DNA from: CAVTBX01 sp963733135
GTDB lineage: Bacteria; Actinomycetota; Thermoleophilia; Gaiellales; Gaiellaceae
Length of the DNA stretch: 64,000 nt
Direction of reading: 5' to 3'
NCBI GenBank assembly: GCA_963733135.1
Contig: CAVTBX010000004.1
Location: forward strand, 1 to 64,000
Shown: piece after piece, positions 8,317-16,932 of the stretch
How positions within the stretch are numbered: the stretch's first letter is position 1
How the letters are laid out: every line of letters starts with the position of its first letter
Program-made: the position numbers and the translations under genes
The notes under the pieces: generated by a model
Told to the model about the DNA's origin: nothing
Databases searched by the model: none
The model's input: the letters and a program-made list of their open reading frames with translations, nothing else

Positions 8317-9219
8317 ATGGGGGAGATTCGCGTCGGAACCTGCTCGTGGGCGGACGAGTCGCTCGTCAAGCTCTGGTACCCGCGCGGCGTGTCTTCGAGC
8401 GAGGCGCGCTTGCGCCACTACGCGGATCATTTTGACGCCGTGGAGGTCGACTCGACCTTCTACCGCCTGCCTGAGGAGGACTACGCGGCCAAGTGGGCAG
8501 AGCGGACGCCGGACGGATTCGTCTTCCACGTCAAGGCGTTCGGACTGATGACGCGACACCCGGTGCGTCTGGAGCAACTCCCGCCGGACTTGCGCGAGGG
8601 CGTCGCAACCGACCAGCGCGGCCGGGTCGACCGGCCGCCGCGCGAGCTCCGGGCCGAGGTGTTCGCGCGCTTCCTCGCCGCGCTCGAGCCTCTGCAAGCC
8701 GCCGAGAAGCTCGGCGGGATCCTGCTTCAGTTCCCGCCCTACATCGTCTTCCGCCAGAGCTCCTTCGATTACCTGGCCTGGGCTCGCGACCAACTCGCCG
8801 GTTATGACATCCTGGTCGAGTTTCGGCACCGAAGCTGGCTCGACGACGAAAACCGGGCGGAGACCCTACGCCTCCTCGAGGAGCTCGACGCGAGCCATGT
8901 GATCGTCGACGCGCCGAAAACGGAGGCCAAGAACCTCGTTCCGACCGTGCTCGCACTGACCAGCCCACTGCTCTACGTCCGCTTCCACGGGCGGAACGCG
9001 GGGACGTGGAACATTCGGGGGCGAAGCGCGGCCGAGCGGTTCGACTACCTGTACGACGACGCCGAGCTGGCCGAGTGGGCGGACACGCTCCACGAGCTTG
9101 CCGAGGGCGCACAACAGGCCTTCGCGTTCTTCAACAACAACGGGAGGAGCCCGGACGGCTCCGGCGGCTGGATCGCGCAGGCGCCGGTGAACGCGCTCAG
9201 GCTGAAGCAACTGCTGTAG
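8317..9219 (+). CDS. DUF72 domain-containing protein (YecE-like)
   Basis: A 300-residue protein starting MGEIRVGTCSWADES, the hallmark N-terminus of the DUF72/YecE family, with the family signatures VEVDSTFYRLP, FHVKAFGLMTRH and the C-terminal FFNNNGRS. The fold is a TIM-barrel-like one, and the biochemical role is not established. It is soluble with no signal peptide. It stands alone between tRNA-Ser and an unrelated acidic protein. Confidence 0.88.
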   Translation: MGEIRVGTCSWADESLVKLWYPRGVSSSEARLRHYADHFDAVEVDSTFYRLPEEDYAAKWAERTPDGFVFHVKAFGLMTRHPVRLEQLPPDLREGVATDQRGRVDRPPRELRAEVFARFLAALEPLQAAEKLGGILLQFPPYIVFRQSSFDYLAWARDQLAGYDILVEFRHRSWLDDENRAETLRLLEELDASHVIVDAPKTEAKNLVPTVLALTSPLLYVRFHGRNAGTWNIRGRSAAERFDYLYDDAELAEWADTLHELAEGAQQAFAFFNNNGRSPDGSGGWIAQAPVNALRLKQLL

Positions 9220-9283
9220 TTGGACGTCAGCAACGGTTGACGCTCAAGAACTAGCCCAGCCTGCCGATGGCACCTAGTGTGAG

Positions 9284-9847
9284 GTGCAGGGGATGAGGCA
9301 GGTTCTCGGAGGGGTCTTCTGGGGTCTGGCCATTACGGCTGCCTTCGGCGTGCTCCTCGTCGCCGCGCGGTCGATCACGGACATCCAGCCGAGCGGCATG
9401 GCGCCAACCCCAGTCACAGGCGGGCAAACCGAGGCTCCCGTCGTCGTGGTGCCCGCCGAGGCAAGGCCGGCCCGTGACCGCCCGAGCTCGAGGACGCCCA
9501 CACGCCGAAAGGCGCCTGAGATCGAAGGTGGATCCGATCAACAGATGGTCTCGGAGACAAGCTCTGCCGGCGCGGCCGCAGGCTCGTCCATCTCCGGCTC
9601 GGGATCGGCCGGAAGCTCCTCGAAGGTGAGCGCAGGCTCAGCCGGTGGAGAGTCGGGCGCGGGCGGCGGTGGTCAGGCCGACGACGGCGACGACAATGAC
9701 GACAGCGACGACAATCAGAGCCGCGACGACGGCGATGAGGGCGACGACGACAACGACGACCGTGAGGACGATGACGACGACGAGGACGACGATCGTGAGA
9801 ACGATGACGGCGGCGACGACGACGAGGACGACGACGACGACGACTAG
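9284..9847 (+). CDS. Membrane-anchored protein with a long acidic low-complexity tail
   Basis: About 187 residues from GTG 9284, or 184 from ATG 9293; neither start can be proved. One N-terminal membrane segment (GVFWGLAITAAFGVLLVAA) is followed by a Pro/Thr/Arg linker and a Ser/Gly/Ala-rich stretch. The tail from about residue 130 is almost pure Asp and Glu with runs of four to seven Asp. The DNA of the tail is a GAC/GAT/GAG near-repeat. The tail should lie outside the membrane if the N-terminus is a signal anchor, and could bind cations. No family is recognised. Confidence 0.5.
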   Translation: MQGMRQVLGGVFWGLAITAAFGVLLVAARSITDIQPSGMAPTPVTGGQTEAPVVVVPAEARPARDRPSSRTPTRRKAPEIEGGSDQQMVSETSSAGAAAGSSISGSGSAGSSSKVSAGSAGGESGAGGGGQADDGDDNDDSDDNQSRDDGDEGDDDNDDREDDDDDEDDDRENDDGGDDDEDDDDDD

Positions 9848-9901
9848 CCCGTAGCGTCAGCTGCCCTCACAGCGAAGAGCTCCGACTAGGCTCACCGCTC
9901 G

Positions 9902-10543
9902 GTGAGCACAGATCTCTTGACCTACCGAACGCGTCCTCCGGCCGGTGAGCCCGAGGGTGCCCTCGTAGTCCTCCACGGCCGCGGCGCGGACGAGCACGAT
10001 CTCGAGCCGCTGCTGGACGTCCTCGACCCGAAGCGGCGCCTAGTGGGCTTCCTGCCGCGCGGGCCGCTGCGACTCCCGCCGGGAGGCGCGCACTGGTACG
10101 TCGTCCGTGAGATCGGCTACCCGGACGCCGAGACATTCCACGCCACGTTCGAGCGGGCCACCGCCTGGCTCGACGCGGTTCTGGCCGGGGAAGGAGTGGC
10201 AATGGAGCAGACCGTCCTGGCCGGGTTCTCGCAAGGCGCCGTCATGTCGTACTCGCTTGGCCTCGCCGAGGGCCGTCCTCGCCCGGCAGCGATCCTGGCG
10301 CTGAGCGGGTTCATACCCACCGTCGACGGCTTCGAGCTCGATCTCGAAGGCCGCGCCGGCCTCCCGGTCTCGATCTCACACGGCTCGCTCGACCCTGTGA
10401 TCGGCGTCGACTTCGGCCGGGACGCTCGCGAGCGGCTCGAAGCGGCCGGGCTCGACGTGACCTACCGCGAGGACACAGTCCCGCACACGATCTCTTCGGC
10501 CGCCGTCTCGCAGGCCAGGGCGGTGCTCGACGCGGCGCTCTGA
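9902..10543 (+). CDS. Phospholipase/carboxylesterase family alpha/beta hydrolase
   Basis: A 213-residue cytoplasmic serine hydrolase of the carboxylesterase/thioesterase type. The oxyanion region is VVLHGRGADEHD, the nucleophile is in GFSQGAVMS (near residue 109), the acid is in SHGSLDPVI, and the histidine is in VPHTIS. The length matches the family. GTG at 9902 is the first start in frame. Its substrate is unknown. It is convergent with the aquaporin gene. Confidence 0.87.
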   Translation: MSTDLLTYRTRPPAGEPEGALVVLHGRGADEHDLEPLLDVLDPKRRLVGFLPRGPLRLPPGGAHWYVVREIGYPDAETFHATFERATAWLDAVLAGEGVAMEQTVLAGFSQGAVMSYSLGLAEGRPRPAAILALSGFIPTVDGFELDLEGRAGLPVSISHGSLDPVIGVDFGRDARERLEAAGLDVTYREDTVPHTISSAAVSQARAVLDAAL

Positions 10544-10580
10544 CGCACGGGAGGCATGCCTCGGCCCTTCGCGGCCTGGC

Positions 10581-11315
10581 CTACTCGGCGGCAGCGTGGC
10601 CGGGGCGAGGCTCCTCGACGCCCGTCTCCGGCGGCCCGACCGGGAGCGGCCGCAACGGTGACAGGTACAGGCGCTCGTAGGCGATCGCGGCGAGCATCCC
10701 TCCGATCGCAGGCCCGAGGTACCAGACCCAGGCGTCGCTCCAGTGGCCCCCGACCAGTTGCGGGCCGAAGGCTCGTGACGGATTCATGGCCGCTCCCGTG
10801 AAGGGCCCGCCGAAGAGGATGTCGAGCGTGATCGTGAGCCCGATCGCGAGCCCCGCGATCGAGATAAACGTGCCGCGCGGATCGGCCGCGGTCGCGAAGA
10901 TCACCCAGACGAGGAAAAAGGTCAGGATGATCTCGATCAAGAACCCGGCCGCCGGGCCCACCCCGTTCGCGATCGCGGGGACGCCGAGCTTGGCCGGGTC
11001 GGTGAGCTCGTTCGGCAGCACGCCGGACACGATGAGCGCAGCGAAGAAGGCGCCGCTGAACTGCGCCAGCCAATAGACGCCGGCCATCATCCCTTTGATC
11101 CGGCCGGTGACAAGGAACCCGAGCGTGACGGCCGGGTTGAAGTGCCCGCCCGAGATGTGGCCGACCGCCGACACCATGACTGCGATCACTAGGCCGTGCG
11201 CGAGAGCGACGCCGACGAGCCCGCCTCCGGCGACGATCGACCCGACGCCGATGAAGGTCAGGGCGAACGCGCCGACGAACTCGGCCGCCCCTCGGCGGAA
11301 GTAGTCCTCCTGCAT
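10581..11315 (-). CDS. Aquaporin / MIP family channel
   Basis: A 244-residue six-helix channel for water or small neutral solutes. The first pore loop is GGHFNPAVTLG. The second is GAAMNPSRAFGP, with NPS in place of the usual NPA but with the selectivity-filter arginine kept. The short loop C and overall length favour an AqpZ-type water channel over a glycerol facilitator, but this is not certain. It shares a direction with the downstream trkH genes but is transcribed separately, after them. Confidence 0.86.
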   Translation of the reverse strand: MQEDYFRRGAAEFVGAFALTFIGVGSIVAGGGLVGVALAHGLVIAVMVSAVGHISGGHFNPAVTLGFLVTGRIKGMMAGVYWLAQFSGAFFAALIVSGVLPNELTDPAKLGVPAIANGVGPAAGFLIEIILTFFLVWVIFATAADPRGTFISIAGLAIGLTITLDILFGGPFTGAAMNPSRAFGPQLVGGHWSDAWVWYLGPAIGGMLAAIAYERLYLSPLRPLPVGPPETGVEEPRPGHAAAE

Positions 11316-11355
11316 CTGCGCTCAAGCTACGGAGTGCCCCGGACGGAGTGCCGGG

Positions 11356-12849
11356 TTAACGGCGCCAGTAACTCCGGGTGAAGAGGAGGAGAACCGGCAG
11401 GAGCTCGAGCCGGCCCATCCACATGAGAACGACCAGGATCGCCTTGGACGAGTCCGCGAAGGTCGCGAACGACCCCATCGGCCCGGCGAAGCCGAGCCCC
11501 GGCCCCACGTTGCCGAGCGTCGTGGCCGTCGCCGCGATCCCCTCGGACCAGGTGAGGTCGGCGCGCGCGGTGTTGACCGCCTCCGAGATCACCAGCGCCA
11601 GCGTCCCGAGGATGAAGACGACCAGGTAGAGGAGAACGAACGCGCCGATCGCCCGAACGGTCCGCTCCTCGAGTGCGAGACCGTTCAGCCGGATCGGGAC
11701 GATCGCCTCGCGGTGCACGGTCTGATCGAGGTCGCGCCTCAGGATCTTCGCGAGGATGAGGATGCGCACGACCTTGATGGCGCCGGCCGTGGATCCCGCC
11801 GAGCCTCCGATGAACATGAGCGCGACGAGGATCATCGTCGCGAAGATCGGCCAGAGGTTGAAGTCCGCGCTCGCGTACCCGGTCGTCGTCATCATCGAGG
11901 CCGCTTGGAAGACCGCGTGGCGGACGGCCTCCTCGCCCTCGTAGACCCCGCGGCTGACGAGCTCGGCCACGAGGCCCGCCGACGCAATGAGAAGCAGGAC
12001 GAGATAGAGCCTGAACTCGTGGTCGCGGAACGGGTTTCCGATCCGGCGAACGGCCGCGTAGAGAAGAGCGAAGTTCGCCCCGGCCACGATCATGAACACG
12101 GCCACGATCCACTGCGTCGCGGGCGCGAAGTCCTCGAGCGAGCGAGCCTTCGTCCCGAAGCCTCCGGTCGGCATGGTCGTGAACGCGTGCGCGACTGCGT
12201 CGTAGAAGCTCATGAGCGGGTCAGCGCCGACCCAGCCGACTGCGGCGAGAGCGAGCACGAGAAGCACGGTCAGCGCGACGTAGAGGGCCCAGAGTCGACG
12301 GGCGACCGTCCGGATGGAGGCCGTGAGCCGCTCCACCTCCGGCCCTGGGAGCTCGGACTCGAGGAGCTGGCGGCCGCCGACCCGCAGGCGCGGCAGGATC
12401 GCGAGGGCGAGGACGATGATCCCCATGCCGCCGATCCACTGCGAGAACTGGCGCCACATGAGCAGCGAGCGGTCGAGCCCTTCGATGTCCGTCAGGACGC
12501 TCGCGCCCGTGGTCGTCATGCCGGACATGGACTCGAAGTACGCGTTCAGGGGGCTCGAGAGCTGCGGCTCGTCGGCCGCGAGGTACGGGATCGCGAAGAA
12601 CCACGACGCGACGACCCATGTGAACGCGACCACGAAGAAGCCCTCGCGGATGCCCACGCGCTCCTTGCCCTTGGTGGCCCGCTCCAGGAGCCAGCCGCCG
12701 CCGGCCGCGATCACGCCCGCGAGGAGAAAAGGAAGAGGCGACTCGCCGTAGCCGAGGGCGAGCGCGATCCCGAAGAGCGAGGCGAGCGAGAGGTACTTGA
12801 CGACCGCGCCGACGAGGTTGAGCGCTGCCCCGAGGTCGACCCCGAGCAC
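11356..12849 (-). CDS. trkH: TrkH-type potassium channel subunit (second copy in operon)
   Basis: A 497-residue polytopic K+ uptake protein with four pore-loop repeats: SMSGMTTTGASV, FTTMPTGGFG, MMTTTGYASAD and TTLGNVGPGLG. Each carries the filter glycine. The GTG start at 12849 fits the beginning of the first membrane helix (VDLGAALNLVGAVVKYL), and the open frame beyond it is Arg/Ser noise from the neighbouring gene. It is the last gene of the order AhpD-like, trkA, trkH, trkH. It differs clearly in sequence from the copy at 12887-14423, so the duplication is old. Confidence 0.92.
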   Translation of the reverse strand: MLGVDLGAALNLVGAVVKYLSLASLFGIALALGYGESPLPFLLAGVIAAGGGWLLERATKGKERVGIREGFFVVAFTWVVASWFFAIPYLAADEPQLSSPLNAYFESMSGMTTTGASVLTDIEGLDRSLLMWRQFSQWIGGMGIIVLALAILPRLRVGGRQLLESELPGPEVERLTASIRTVARRLWALYVALTVLLVLALAAVGWVGADPLMSFYDAVAHAFTTMPTGGFGTKARSLEDFAPATQWIVAVFMIVAGANFALLYAAVRRIGNPFRDHEFRLYLVLLLIASAGLVAELVSRGVYEGEEAVRHAVFQAASMMTTTGYASADFNLWPIFATMILVALMFIGGSAGSTAGAIKVVRILILAKILRRDLDQTVHREAIVPIRLNGLALEERTVRAIGAFVLLYLVVFILGTLALVISEAVNTARADLTWSEGIAATATTLGNVGPGLGFAGPMGSFATFADSSKAILVVLMWMGRLELLPVLLLFTRSYWRR

Positions 12850-12886
12850 AGACCTGCCGCAGAGAGCGCGCGAGAACGAAGGACGC

Positions 12887-14423
12887 TCACGCGCGCCAGT
12901 AGCTCCTGGTGAGGAGGACGACGACCGGCACGATCTCGAGCCGCCCGAGCCACATGAGCGCAGAGAGGATGCCCTTCGAGACGTCGCTGAACGCGACGTA
13001 GCTGCCCATCGGCCCGGCGAAGCCGAAGGCCGGCCCGACGTTGCCGAGGCAGGCCGCCGCCGCGCCGATCGCCTCGAACGGCGAGATCTCCACGTCCGAG
13101 CGCTGCGCGTCGACGAGCAGGCCGACCGAGCCGAGCGCGAACACGCCGAGGTAGAGGGAGAAGAAGACGAGCACCGAGCGCAGCGCCTTCTCGTCGACGA
13201 CCGTCCCGGAGACCCGGATCGGCACGACGACCTCACGGTGGACGGTCTGCTCGAGCTCCCGCCGGACGAGCTTGCCGAGGATCAGATGGCGCACGACCTT
13301 GATCGAGCCGCCGGTCGAGCCCGCGGACGCGCCCACGAACATGAGCAGGAGCAGGGTGAGCTGGGAGAGCGCGCCCCATTCCGTGTAGTCGGCGCTCGCG
13401 AATCCGGTCGTCGTCATGATCGAGACCGACTGGAAGACCGCGTTCCGGATCCCCTCCTCGCCCGAGTAGAGGCCGCCGGCGAAGAGCTCGAGCGCGAGCA
13501 GGCCCGAGCCGGCGACGAGAAAGGCGAGATAGAGGCGGAACTCGTCGTCGCGGCCGACGGCGCGCGCCTGGCCCTGGACGAAGACGCGGTAGAGGCGCAG
13601 GAAGTTCACGCCGGCGACGACGATGAAGGCGAGGATGATCCACTGGGTCGCAGGCCCGAACGCCTCGAGCGAGCGGTTCTGCGTCGAGAAGCCGCCGATT
13701 GCGAGCGCGCTGAACGCGTGCGAGACGGCCTCGAACGGGGTCATCGCCTCGTCCACGCCCGTCCAGCCGAGGAGGGCGAGGGCGAGGATGCAGGCGCCGG
13801 TCAGGCCGACGTAGAGCACCCAGAGCCGCCTGGCCGTCTCGCGGATCGTGGCGGTCAGCCGCTCGAGCTCGGTCGGGCCCGCGAGCTCGGACTGGAGGAG
13901 CTGCCGCCCGCCGACGCGGAGCTTCGGAAGCACTGCGACGGCGAGGATGATGATCCCCATCCCGCCCAGCCACTGGGTGAGCTGGCGCCAGAGAAGGATG
14001 GAGCGGTCGAGGCTCTCGATCTCCGGCAGGACGGTGGCGCCCGTCGCCGTGAAGCCTGATACCGCCTCGAAGTACGCGTCGATCGGCGCCGAGAGCCCCG
14101 GGACCTCGGCGAGGACGTAGGGCAGCGCGCCGAACGCCGGGCACGGCCAGCCACACGAGAGCCACGGCCAGAAAGGCGTCGCGCGGGGCGATCGAGCCTC
14201 CGCCGCTCGTCAGGCGCTGCCCGGCGAGACCGAGCCCGGACGTGACCGCCCCGGCCGCCAGGAACGGCCAGAACGGCTCGCCGTAGCCGACGGCCACCGC
14301 GGCCGGGACGAGGAAGGCCGCCCCGAGGTAGACGAGGACGCTCGCGACGACGTTGACCGCCGCGCCGACGTTCACGCCGAGCCACCAACGCCTCCGAGCC
14401 CGCCTGGGCGCGCCGAGGCTCAC
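12887..14423 (-). pseudogene. trkH: TrkH-type potassium channel subunit, interrupted by one extra base
   Basis: The gene starts at GTG 14423, eight bases after the trkA stop, and codes for a 511-residue TrkH after correction. The N-terminal part reads normally to VALVWLAVP, then leaves the frame near 14135-14141 in a GGG run. Dropping one base restores AFGALPYVLAEVPG and the first pore loop. The other pore loops are AFSALAIGGF, SIMTTTGFASAD and ACLGNVGPAFG. The length is 3n+1. As elsewhere in this window, a one-base insertion in a G run looks like a sequence error. It probably pairs with the TrkA encoded just upstream. Confidence 0.88.
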
Positions 14424-14430
14424 CGGCCGG

Positions 14431-15762
14431 TCAGAGCACTTCCTCGACCCGTGCGACCCGCGACGACTCCGTGAAGATGATCGCGCGGTCGCCCGGCTCG
14501 AGCATGTCGTCGCCGTGCGGGAAGATCGCCTCGCCGTCCCTGACGATGGCGCCGATCAGCGAGCCGGTCATCGGGAGCTGGCGGAACGGCGTGCCGGTGA
14601 GACGACTCTCGGCCCGCACGGTGATGTCGAGCACCTCGAACCGGTCTCCTTCGAGCATCGCGAGCTGGCGGATGCGAGGGTCGTGGGCGAAGCGCACCAT
14701 CTCCTCCGCGGTCACGCTCCGCGGGTTGATCGCGACATCGATCCCGGCCTGTTCGAACACGCGCTCCGACGCCGGGTCGTGGACGAGCGCGATCGTGAAC
14801 GGAAGGCCGTGGATTCGCGCGAGCGTCGCCGCGTAGAGGTTCTTCGCGTCGTCGGGCATTGCGAAGACGCCCGCGCCGGCCTGGCCGATCCGCTCGCGCT
14901 CGAGGAAATCGGCGTCGGTGCCCGTCGCGTGGAAGACCCGAGCGGCAGGGAGCGCCTCGGCCACGTCCCGTGCGCGCTCCGCGCTCCATTCGACGAGCCG
15001 GACGTCGATCTTCTCCCGCAGGAGGGACTCGGCCACCGCGGTGCCCGTCTGGCCGGCGCCGAAGATGACGACGCTGTCGATGGCGGGCCCCTCCTCGCGA
15101 ACCAGGAGGCGGCTCCACTCGCGGGCGGCGCTCGGGGAGCCGATGATGACGACGCGGTCGCCCGGCTGGATCGACTCCTCGCCGCGCGGGACGAGCACGC
15201 TCTCGCCGCGGATGATGCTCGCGACCTTCGAGTCCGCGGGGATCTCGGCCTCCTTGAGCTTTCGGCCGACGATCGGTGTCTCGCCACGGTCCTCCGGGAC
15301 GTCGAACTCGACGACCTGCACGAGGCCGTCGGCGAACACGTCCGTCTGCCGTGCGGAGGGAATGCCGATGATCCGCGTGATCGCGTGGGCCGCCTCGAGC
15401 TCGGACGAGACCATGAAGTCGATCTCGAGCTCCCGCTCGCGCCAGATCTCGAGGTACTCGACGTTCGTCGTCCGGACGATCGTCGTCGTCGAGGGCGACA
15501 GCTTCTTGGCGAACATCGACGAGACGATGTTCACCTCGTCGCGCGAGGTGCACGAGATCATGAGGTCGGTCTCCTCGATGCGGGCTTCCCGGAGCGTGCG
15601 GCGGCTCGCGCCGTTGCCCTCGAGGGTGACGACGTCGTAGCGGTAGGAGAACGAGCTCAGGCGTTGCGGGTCGAGGTCGACGACGGTGACCTCGTGCTCG
15701 TCGTGAAGCGCCTCGACGACGGTCGAGCCGACCTGCCCTGCTCCGACGACGATGACCCGCAT
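14431..15762 (-). CDS. trkA: Trk potassium uptake regulator TrkA (two RCK units)
   Basis: A 443-residue cytoplasmic protein with two Rossmann RCK-N domains, each with a nucleotide motif (VVGAGQVGSTVVE at residue 5 and VIFGAGQTGTAVAE near 230). Each is followed by an RCK-C domain (about 140-225 and 365-443). It gates TrkH in response to NAD(H) or ATP/ADP. It starts 15 bases after the stop of the AhpD-like gene and ends eight bases before trkH, which makes an operon. The ATG start is unambiguous. Confidence 0.94.
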   Translation of the reverse strand: MRVIVVGAGQVGSTVVEALHDEHEVTVVDLDPQRLSSFSYRYDVVTLEGNGASRRTLREARIEETDLMISCTSRDEVNIVSSMFAKKLSPSTTTIVRTTNVEYLEIWRERELEIDFMVSSELEAAHAITRIIGIPSARQTDVFADGLVQVVEFDVPEDRGETPIVGRKLKEAEIPADSKVASIIRGESVLVPRGEESIQPGDRVVIIGSPSAAREWSRLLVREEGPAIDSVVIFGAGQTGTAVAESLLREKIDVRLVEWSAERARDVAEALPAARVFHATGTDADFLERERIGQAGAGVFAMPDDAKNLYAATLARIHGLPFTIALVHDPASERVFEQAGIDVAINPRSVTAEEMVRFAHDPRIRQLAMLEGDRFEVLDITVRAESRLTGTPFRQLPMTGSLIGAIVRDGEAIFPHGDDMLEPGDRAIIFTESSRVARVEEVL

Positions 15763-15777
15763 GGTCGGGCGCGCAAT

Positions 15778-16336
15778 CTACCGCCCCGCCCGGCCCTCCC
15801 ACTCGGGCTCGTCCTCGATGCCGACCGCGTCCGAGACCCGGTTCACGTAGTTGAAGTACGAGACGACCTGGATTGCGTCGTGGATGGCCGCGTCCGAGAG
15901 GCCATGGGCCCGCGAGGCCGTCGGCGTCCTCGGCGGTCATGGAGGCCGGCTCACGGGTCAGCTTGGCCGCGAAGTCGCAGAGCGCGCGGACGCGCGGCTC
16001 GAGGTCGGCCCCGCGGTAATCGTGGGCGACGTGTTCTGCGAGCTCGTCTGCGGCGCCCTCGGCACGGAGGTCGTCGGCGTGCGCCGTCGTTCAGTAGTGG
16101 CAATCGTTGGCGCTCGAGACGACCGTGGCGACGAGTTCGCGCTCGGCGCGCGAGAGTTCGGATGGGCCGAACATGATCTGGCGATAGAGGCCCATGGAGG
16201 CTTGGAGCGTGGCCGGCGAGAGGCTCATCGCCTTGACGATGTTGAAGACCTTGCCGGCCCGGGCCCGCGCGGCCGCATACTCCTCCGCGAGCTGTCCCGA
16301 GGCCTCGTCCTCGTCGATGAGCCGCAGGTGTGCCAC
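15778..16336 (-). CDS. AhpD-like peroxidase-related protein with in-frame TGA at the second catalytic Cys (candidate selenoprotein) and a downstream frameshift
   Basis: The protein fits the AhpD / carboxymuconolactone decarboxylase superfamily, peroxidase-related branch (about 185 residues). It opens VAHLRLIDEDEASGQLA and has the helix before the active site, ERELVATVVSSAND. The family motif is C-x-x-C-x-x-x-H. Here it reads C-H-Y-TGA-T-T-A-H, then continues in the same frame as ADDLRAEGAADELAEHV and RVRALCDFAAKLTREPA. The stop at 16091-16093 therefore replaces exactly the nucleophilic cysteine, as in CxxU selenoproteins. Further on, one extra base in GGGCCC at 15906-15911 shifts the frame. 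Corrected, it runs through GLSDAAIHDAIQVVSYFNY to a TAG at 15778. GTG 16336 is the first start. It heads the trk operon. Alternatives are a true nonsense mutation or a base error. No selA, selB, selC or selD is in the window. Confidence 0.72.
16060..16093 (-). promoter_or_regulatory. Recoding candidate: TGA codon with a following stem-loop (possible SECIS)
   Basis: The TGA is at 16093-16091 on the minus strand. From four bases after it, CGG (16086-16084) and CACG (16081-16078) can pair with CCG (16062-16060) and CGTG (16066-16063). This makes a bulged stem with an 11-base loop of CCGACGACCTC. Bacterial SECIS elements lie in this position, but such GC-rich DNA folds easily, so the structure adds little weight by itself. 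The position of the TGA in the catalytic motif is the main argument. Confidence 0.35.
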
Positions 16337-16382
16337 CGCGTCGATTCTGCCCGTTTTTCGGCGATCGAGTAAGGTCGCCCGC

Positions 16383-16875
16383 GTGACAGGGGCGCCGCCA
16401 AGCCCCGACCGGTACCGCGCTGTCATGCGGGCATTTCCCGCCGGCGTCTCGGTCGTGGCCCTTGACGGGCCCGGCGGACGCCTCGGGCTCACGGTCGGCT
16501 CGCTCGCGTCGCTCTCGCTCGACGCCCCCGCTCGTGGGCGTGGCGGTCGCACGGGAGGCGGCGCTCCACGAGCTCCTGCGTGAGGCGGACGGCTTCGGCG
16601 TCTCGCTCCTCGCGGGAGACCAGGATGGGCTCGCCCAGCACTTCGCGCGCGGTGTGCCTCCGATTGCACTCTGGGAGGGAATCGCCTGGCGGCCCGGGCC
16701 CGTGACGGGCGCACCGCTGCTCGAAGACGCAGTCGGCTGGCTCGAGTGCCACGTGGAGGCGGAGCACCCGGCCGGAGACCACACGCTCTTCGTCGGCGCG
16801 GTCGTCGCCGCCGAGGCCGGCCGCCGCGCGTCCGGGCTCGTCTACGTCGGCAGCTCCTACCGTTCCGGCCCCTGA
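16383..16875 (+). pseudogene. Flavin reductase-like domain protein, interrupted by one extra base
   Basis: After correction this is a 163-residue FMN-binding flavin reductase of the split-barrel type. The motif RAFPAGVSVVALDG...GLTVGSLASLSLDAP is followed by LVGVAVAREAALHELLREADGFGVSLLAGDQ and the conserved QHFARG. The frame breaks in a run of five C at 16525-16529, and deleting one C joins the two halves. The length of 493 is 3n+1. The GTG start at 16383 is divergent from the AhpD-like gene across 46 bases, so the two may share a control region. It probably supplies reduced flavin to a monooxygenase or acts as a reductase itself. Confidence 0.8.
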
Positions 16876-16932
16876 TACGTTCGGCCGGTGGATCCACGAG
16901 ACGCGCCGCCGCCTGTCCGAGCCGAGTAGCTC

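Noticed and set aside
9661..9847. Tandem repeat locus or CRISPR in the GAC/GAG tract
   Set aside because: It is simple-sequence coding DNA for an acidic tail within one frame.
12850..13236. N-terminal extension of the first trkH frame to 626 residues
   Set aside because: The added residues are Ser/Arg noise from the neighbouring trkH read out of frame.
11713..14059. Two long plus-strand frames (about 400 codons each) opposite the trkH genes
   Set aside because: They are antisense shadows with biased composition; both strands cannot code there and TrkH is certain.
14353..16176. 607-codon plus-strand frame across trkA and the AhpD-like gene
   Set aside because: Antisense to TrkA, Arg/Asp-rich, with no recognisable domain.
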